Origin: Haliclystus octoradiatus
Taxonomy: Eukaryota; Cnidaria; Staurozoa; Stauromedusae; Haliclystidae
Length of the DNA stretch: 64,000 nucleotides
Reading direction: 5' to 3'
Assembly: GCA_916610825.1 (NCBI GenBank)
Contig: OU744446.1
Span: 3,729,001-3,793,000 of the forward strand
Shown: positions 57,601 to 64,000 of the stretch, in pieces
How the letters are laid out: every line of letters begins with the position of its first letter
How positions within the stretch are numbered: the stretch's first letter is position 1
The notes under the pieces: generated by a model
Seen by the model: only the letters and a program-made list of their open reading frames with translations
The model's database searches: none
What the model was told of the DNA's origin: nothing
Program-made: the position numbers and the translations under genes

Positions 57601-60600
57601 ATTTTAATTCTTTACAGTCTTATGCGTTGATGCAATTGACAAGAATGGTTTTGTTGTGAGCGGTTCAAGTGATTGCATAAGAGTATGGTCATTAGCCAAT
57701 GGTTCATCATTACATGCATCTCCAAAAGTCACGGAATGGATCCTTGCGGTATGTCTAATTAATAAAGCCTCCAGTCAATGCTCCTGCAAAGAAAAATGAT
57801 GAGTTCATGAACTGTTCAGAAAAATCATTAAGTTGTTGATGAACGTTAGATGGCCTAATTTTCATGGACTTTGTCATGAACAGTTCATGAAAAATGGACC
57901 ACTTAACGTTCATGAACTGTTCATGAACTAATGAACTGTTTTTCGTAGGGATATTTACACTCAGGACAGTTTTACACCCTAGGCACTAGAATCACAGCTT
58001 TAAGCCCAAAATTTTAAATATTTTCTTTTCCAAAACTTTGTAACAATTAAGAACCTTTTCAAAAGAAAGTTATAAGTAAAAAATATTAAATTATTGAAAC
58101 ATTGATAATAAAAAGGAAGTCAAAATACACGTAGAGAGCTTCTAGGAGTAGCATATCTCAAAAACTTTATAGGGAGACTACAAAAGCAGGTCCAAAGCTT
58201 AACAATACCACAAAAGTGCTTCAAACCTAGAAACACCTGAATATACCCCTGTGAAAACAGTTGGTGAACGTTAAATGGCCTAATTTTCATGAGCAGTCTT
58301 TGAACAGTTCATGTTAAACCTTGTTACAAATAAGCCATTTAGAACTCTCCTAAACTGTTTAGAAAGTGTTCACGATCACTTCAAGAATGTTGGTAAAGTT
58401 CATTGACTGTTCATAAACCGTTTTCAAGGAACTGTTCATCAACTTTATTAATTTTTTCTTACGGGCTATTTTTGTCATGTAACACACTAAGATTAATGGT
58501 CTGATGGGATCACTACTCAGCCAAAAATAACGGTCCATAGCCCTACATACTTAGAACTATTTCATAGCATTGATTCTCAAAAACCTAAACTTAGCTCATA
58601 ACCTATCCACCTTTGATAGTCTTTGTTTGTTATTATTTATATTATTTGTTGTTCAAACTTACATTTAAACAAATTAGTTCAAGGCTCATCTCATAAACAT
58701 TCTGCAATAATATCATTCACAGGAATTATTTTCAGATAGTGGATTACGACAATCAGCTATAAAATAGGTGGCATTGTAAACATATATCACAATACTGTAT
58801 TAGTATACAATTCACCTCCCTTGAAACAATATTTACTCAGTTCATGAGCTGCAAATAAATACTGTAATCCAGCATGTATAGTTCACACACAGGTAGAAAT
58901 CGCAGGGTGATTCTTCAAGCAAAATGTAGAATTATTGATTCTGCAAGTATAAATCACAACTTGTTTTTCAAATTGATTGATCATTGAATATGGGAAAAAT
59001 CAATGTAGGCTAATTTGAAAATTGAAAATAATTTCCAGGCGTTTCTCATATTTGATAAAAGAACTGCCATTATTTGTGAAAAATAATCCAGTAGTTTATG
59101 AAATCTTGGCCATTAAGCGTGAGGATAGACTTTTTCAACAGAAGACACTTTCTATTAATGATATGTTTGTGAGTTTATCGTAATTAATAGACCCACTTCT
59201 ACAGGTTGTTGTTGACAGTTGTTTGAAATATTTGTAATATTTTATCAATTATTTCTGTGTGTAGGTCCGGTTCCTATGGCAGGATTCAGCATCTAGACCA
59301 TTAGTAGTCAGTGTTGAAGATTCATCAGTTCAAGTAAGTAATTTAAATCAAAAGTTGTGTTTTATTTCCTCAAAATTTGTCCTTGCATTATCTTCATATA
59401 TTTGAGAATAACAAAACATAAAAACAAAGCCAACAGCCCTTTACAAATGACGGTAACTTTTACACAACAACTTTGTGTTTTGCCTGACGTGTGTTTTTAT
59501 GTTATGAAGCAGTCTTTTCAAGAGTGGCTACCGAGTGGGTGGTAACAACTCAGACGATCTTGACTGAGCTTAAAAGAAGCCATGGCAAAGCCACATCATT
59601 GAATGTGTACAATAAAATTCAAACATTTAAATGCTTTGAAAGGGATGACAAAGACGTCTGATCAAAAAATCCTTGTAAAATGTTGTGAAAGGCATCGAAC
59701 ACAATGCGACAAATAAAATACACATTACAGACAAATTTGGCTAAGAATCGAATGTTTGATAATGTGATCTGAAGTGGGTATTTACATAGTTGAATGTCGT
59801 GAATTGTTGAATGTTTCTAATGCTTTATATTAGGTATGGTCAAATAATTTACAATGTATTGCAACTCTGACTGTTCCTGATATTGATTGTCAATCATTTC
59901 ATTTTACACCATCATTGGCTATTAAAGACGGATGCATTGTATGTGGATCCAGTCAAGGGGTTTTAGTATGGAATTCAAAAGATTTCAAGTTAATTCGGTA
60001 AGTAAGAGCCTGTAACACCATGGATTGTATTATAAGACGTGCGAGCGCACGCGCATGCCTAAACACTGACGCATGTGATTGATCGCACGCCAAAATGCTT
60101 AAAAAAAAATATACTCAATGAACTTCAATCTACTATTATAATGTTTCTAATTGAACTTGCTGTACAATTATTTCAATTATTTATTTGATGTTAAAAAGAC
60201 TAAATTTGTGTCGCCACGACAATTGATAATCATGAAGCATGTTGATCATGACAACAATCATCTGATGGTGTGCTATATCACGTCTTGATCATTTTAGGCA
60301 TGCTTTTTATAACACCCGTGTCATCTCTATAATAGAAACCATGCTGTGACACATAGCCAAACATTTTAAGCTATGCAATACGCTATTATTTTCAGTTTTG
60401 ATTGAACATGGCAATGAATAATAAAATAGTTGAAAAGGTAACTCCCTACAAAAGGCGCCTGTTAGATCTGAGGACTGTCCAAGAAATTATAGTTGCTAAA
60501 TTAAATCATGATTTTTTTTAATGGCAACAGTTCATGAAAACTTATTCATGAACTTATCCATGAACCCAGTTCACAAACATCTGTGCCATTTCATGTTCAT

Positions 60601-61789
60601 GGGGCTGTTCCGAACTGAGGCCAAGTGCATTCAACTTTCCCGAGTGTAGTAAATATGAATGCAAACATTTGCGAGCGTGTGGTAATCCTCTTCTAGAATA
60701 AAACAAATTTCAGAATCAAGTTGTTTTATTGCGGAAGGTTGCTTGAGTTTTGAATTAATGATGTTTTATTTAATGCTTTTACTTACTGAAATGTCCTTGG
60801 ATTAAATAAAGACTTCACAATGTTACTCTTTCTTGAATAGAAACTGCTTTTGTTGATATTATTTCTTTAATAATAATATTCTTCTTCAGCTTTGACGAAA
60901 TTTATCGTCAAATTTCGCATCGAATTTTTGAAAGTGTTTCATCCTAGAATTTTGAACACATGGACCAACCAATCAAACTGCAGGATTACTTTTGATTATG
61001 ACGTCATATTTTAGATTTCTTGTTGATGAACTTATGTTACAGGAGAACAGTTGTGATACCCTGGCACCATAATATCATATTAATATGTTTGCTATTTTTT
61101 AAAAGCGTTCATGTACTGATTTTGCCGTGCTTCCCCACTGCAAAAAACAATTCAGGGGTTCAAAAACAGTTCATGAACGTTAAATGGCCTCAATGTTCAT
61201 GAACTGTTCATCAAAATGTGGGGCCATTCAACGTTCAAGAACTCCTAAACTATTTTTTGCAGTGGCCATTGCAAATTCCTGTACTCGGGATGTTTGCAGA
61301 TACCCGGGAAACTATAATAAACCCACATGCGGCTCATTTATTTTTTACACTATTTTTTGTATCCCCCCCCCCAACATCAGCTGTATGAAAATTTTGCAAT
61401 GAAGCACGGCAACTGTTGCATGAACCCTTTATTGTTTGCAGGTTGTTTTACTTTATTTATTTCAATTTTGCAGGCAATTCTCCTCTGTTGAAGGATTTGC
61501 TGTATTATCATGGGGACGCTACTTTATGGCAACTTACAATTTAAAACTTTCTAGTATTGAATTCTTTCAAGTCAATGATTTATCTGAAGAAGCAAAGCCT
61601 ATTGCATCACTTAATTTATTTGATTCACAATTTACAAAACGATTGAATTATATTTGTTTTAACCATTCTGGATGGCTTGATGGTATAAATGTGAATGAAT
61701 CAAATAGTTTTCTAGCCGCAGTAACATTACCAACAGGGAAATTATGTGTATATAAATGGAATGATTCTGAGCAAATTACTTTTCTATAA
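54621..61789 (+). CDS. FBXW2: F-box/WD40-repeat protein, FBXW2-like
   Basis: Probable substrate adaptor of an SCF (SKP1-CUL1-F-box) ubiquitin ligase. Exons 54621-55173, 56056-56253, 57618-57748, 59265-59333, 59834-59997 and 61474-61789 keep phase and give 476 residues; human FBXW2 has 454. An in-frame TAA six bases before the ATG supports the start. The F-box is near residues 58-106 (KRDFLQWLPRSVSSIILKY, VSRQWYEVI, FWKRQC). WD-like repeats follow: LIAGSYHRNVELWNWRSG, LRGHTAAV, VVSGSSDCIRVWSLANG, SSVQVWSNNLQCI and GVLVWNSKD. The C-terminal GWLDGINV...GKLCVYKW parallels FBXW2 (SWLNGLDG...LVLWKEHG). Repeat sequences are diverged but the frame is intact. FBXW2 is the best match I remember; other FBXW proteins are less likely. 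Confidence 0.9.
56270..57010. mobile_element. Four consecutive pogo-like MITE copies in intron 2 of FBXW2-like gene
   Basis: Four head-to-tail copies of the CAGTCAAACCTG element, starting at about 56271, 56472, 56653 and 56830. The first is the best preserved. Copies 2-4 share AATGTCTGAAATT where the usual family reads AATGTCTAAAAT, so they probably arose by tandem amplification of one variant. The intron begins 17 bp before the first copy. Confidence 0.75.
57011..57617. other. Remainder of intron 2 of the FBXW2-like gene
   Basis: AT-rich sequence without a recognised repeat family or exon, apart from the polypyrimidine/AG acceptor before 57618. Confidence 0.6.
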
Positions 61790-62465
61790 ATCTAGATAAA
61801 TAATTGTGATGCAATATTTTGCTGATTTTATCGAGTTAGAGTTTTTTTTCATCAAAACAAGGATTCGCAAGTTCATGCAAATTGTATATAGTTTATGCAT
61901 ATTTTATGAAATTCGTCAATAGTTTACATGAACTGTTTATGAAAAGATTGAAAGTTCAGAAAATATCATTGACTTGAATAGACTACCCCTGCAAAAACAG
62001 TTCAAGAGTTCATGACGGTTTATGAACGTTAAATAGCCCCACTTTTCAGGAACTGTCCATGAACCTTCGCGGGCAGTTCATAAAAATTTGGGTCCATTTA
62101 ACGTTCACAAACTGTTCATGAAGTCCTGAAATGTTTTTCGCAGTTGTTAAGTTGCCAATAATTTATTGTTGAAAAATCTCTTTTGTAAAAAAAATAATTA
62201 TGAAATAGTTTGTAAATTATTCTTCGAATGTAAGACTTTAACGAACTGATACCGTTATTCAATTATATTTTGTTCTAGATAAATTAATTATGATTTAATT
62301 TGTTTTAATTTAAATTATGAAATAATTAATCTGCATTAAAAATGAGATGTTGAGTAATTGGTAAACATATTTATATATGATTACAAATCAACAATTTTAT
62401 TGTCATTATTTCTGTAACAAAGAATATGGAGAGATTGAACCTGTATAGATTTTGTTTTTTGTTGG

Positions 62466-62671
62466 ATTCATCATTTATCCACAAACCAGGTAAGCTTGCA
62501 GCTTTTTTTCATCGGGGTGGTTGGTTAATTTGTTAGCATTTTGAAGCTTGCATGCGTTTAATAGCCGGATGCCCTTCCTGACGCCAACCTATAGTGCTCC
62601 GGTAAGGGATTGAACCCGAGACCCTGCGGGCCGTGGTCCAACGCCCTAGCCACTACACCAAGGCCGCACTA
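62466..62671 (-). mobile_element. tRNA-derived SINE, family 2
   Basis: Minus-strand head with A box TGGTGTAGTGGC (62649-62660) and B box GGTTCAATCCC (62606-62616), then a body with GGCGTCAGGAAGGGCATCC and a tail near CCTGGTTTGTGGATAAATGA. Related copies: plus strand about 63046-63195 (GGGTTTAATCCC, GGCGTCAGGAAGGC) and a decayed one at about 53085-53260. Not a functional tRNA gene, because the SINE body follows directly. Confidence 0.7.
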
Positions 62672-62881
62672 GATAGACTGGATCTTTAATTTATAAATGG
62701 ATAAAGCTAAACTTTCAAATCAGAAATACGCTAGTGAATTGGTAATTGAATATATACGGTGGACACTGGGTTGCTCAATTCTCTAATTTTAATGCATTCA
62801 TTTTCTTTTAGTTTAAATTTATCATTTTTGTTTGGGACCTTTTACTCACATCTTATAGACACTATAGTGTCTCTCAATAGA

Positions 62882-63045
62882 CAAAACCTGTTGAAATGGA
62901 TCTGCAGTGTCGCGGCTGAGATCAACAAAGAGCGTTTAAAATCATTGCTCTCAGCGAAAAAAGCCGCTCCTCTAGAAATAGAGGAGAGGTACGGGTGGCT
63001 TTGGTAGGGTGACACCGTCTACATTACTTACTTAAGTGAAGCATT
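62882..63045 (+). mobile_element. Truncated tRNA-derived SINE, family 1
   Basis: Shares CAGTGTCGCGGCTGAGATCA, TTTAAAATCATTGCTCTCAG and the tail ACCGTCTACATTACTTAC with the minus-strand SINE at 4585-4957. The tRNA-like head is missing, as expected for 5' truncation. It touches the family 2 copy at 63046. Confidence 0.7.
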
Positions 63046-63790
63046 GGTTTAGTATTTCGGGCTTTGGACATTGGCCCGTAGGGTCTTGGGTTTAATCCCT
63101 GGCAGAAGAATTGTTGGTTGGCGTCAGGAAGGCATAAAATAGTGCACAAATGCTTCAAAACACTAATCAATTAACCATCACCACCCCGGTTAAACATTCA
63201 TGAACATTAAACATTGAACTAATATTTGACGTTTTAACAGAGCAAGTGGGTTTCAAAGTCATCCCTTTTTAACTTATGTATAAAATTAACCCAAGTTGTA
63301 AAAATATCTATTAAAAATTCATGAGTTCATGAATAGTTTGTAAACTTTCATGAACAGTTCATGCACATTTCATGAACATTTTTTTGTTATGTTCATGAAC
63401 TCCTGAAATTTTTCACAGGGATTAATGTCTTGAAAATATCCACCGACAACACCTCCTGAAAACAGTTTAAGATTTCATGAACGTTAAATGTCCCCAACAA
63501 TGGTCTTGAAAATATTCACCAAAAATGGCCAATAGCATTGACGTCATTAATAAAATGAACTCATGAGCTGTATCTCACATCAGGGCTAATGTAGATCACA
63601 GATTGCAATTAAACATACTTTAAAATTTAAATAAGAACATTCTTTATTGAAAATATTTAATTTGATTCCCGAAATACTAAACTATAGTGGCCGGATATTA
63701 GAAATACAAAATTGTTTTATGCATATTAAGTAGGAAGTTTATAAATAAATAAATTAAAAAATTTTATGCACCGCATACTTTTAATATTTA

Positions 63791-63930
63791 TTAAGTTAAT
63801 AAAAAATCTTCTTCATCTTCGCACCAGGCGTCGCCATTATCAATTTCAACTTCAGAATCAGCCCCATGTAGACCTGCCCCATTCAAACTAATTTCAAGAC
63901 CATTCATGGTGTTAGGAATAAGCTGAATAT
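63791..63930 (-). CDS. Last exon of an unidentified gene continuing to the right
   Basis: After an acceptor (TTCCAG, AG at 63932-63931) the minus strand is open for 45 codons, then TAA at 63793-63791 overlapping an AATAAA motif. The tail is acidic: SEVEIDNGDAWCEDEEDFLL. The first two bases complete a split codon. I do not recognise the protein; acidic tails of this sort occur in many unrelated proteins. It converges on the FBXW2-like gene. A second AATAAA (minus strand) is near 63641-63646. Confidence 0.55.
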
Positions 63931-64000
63931 CTGGAATCGATACAAAAAGGTATTTCTATTCTTGTGACAATACGAACTTTAAAAGACTGAAAACCTACTG

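Noticed and set aside
62600..62671. tRNA gene on the minus strand
   Set aside because: A tRNA-like head continues into a body (GGCGTCAGGAAGG) shared with the copy at 63046-63195, so it is a SINE.

Overview
The window looks like nuclear DNA of an animal, most likely a marine invertebrate. It is AT-rich, its genes have many introns with GT..AG boundaries, and introns and spacers are crowded with short inverted-repeat elements and SINEs. A separate UBA6-type E1 and an FBXW2-type F-box protein would suit a deuterostome, but the species cannot be fixed from the sequence. No rRNA, CRISPR or bacterial-style operon is present.

Layout. (1) About 1-38574, minus strand: a nearly complete UBA6-like E1 ubiquitin/FAT10-activating enzyme. 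I placed 23 exons from the start codon at 38574 to 3245, with consistent reading phase, plus one more exon at about 6-93. One exon between them (roughly 45 codons) was not found, and the last C-terminal part lies outside the window. (2) Intron 1 of this gene (31276-38536) holds a transposase-like gene with an in-frame stop (33226-35337), ringed by two classes of subterminal repeat, and a 781-bp Harbinger-like inverted-repeat element (37318-38098). (3) 40465-42949 (minus) and 45095-52093 (plus): two head-to-head paralogous membrane copper amine oxidases, both keeping the topaquinone tyrosine, the copper histidines and the catalytic Asp. A 991-bp inverted repeat lies between them. (4) 54621-61789, plus: a six-exon F-box/WD40 gene, FBXW2-like, 476 residues. 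(5) 63791-63930, minus: the last exon of an unidentified gene that continues to the right.

The non-coding part is dominated by families that can be defined from the sequence itself: pogo/Tigger-like TA-flanked elements beginning CAGTCAAACCTG; TA-flanked elements beginning CAGTCGAACTTGG; a CAGGGTC.../...GACCCTG family; a very abundant family with CCCCTGCGAAAAACAG ends and internal GTTCATGAAC palindromes, which also forms local arrays; foldbacks with TAGCCTG ends and 9-bp target duplications (MULE-like); a TTAA-flanked element nested in another; two tRNA-derived SINE families; and a LINE fragment.

The genes do not form a pathway together, though UBA6 (E1) and FBXW2 (SCF substrate adaptor) both belong to ubiquitin conjugation. 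The strongest candidate for something poorly described is the intron-1 transposon at about 31688-36244.
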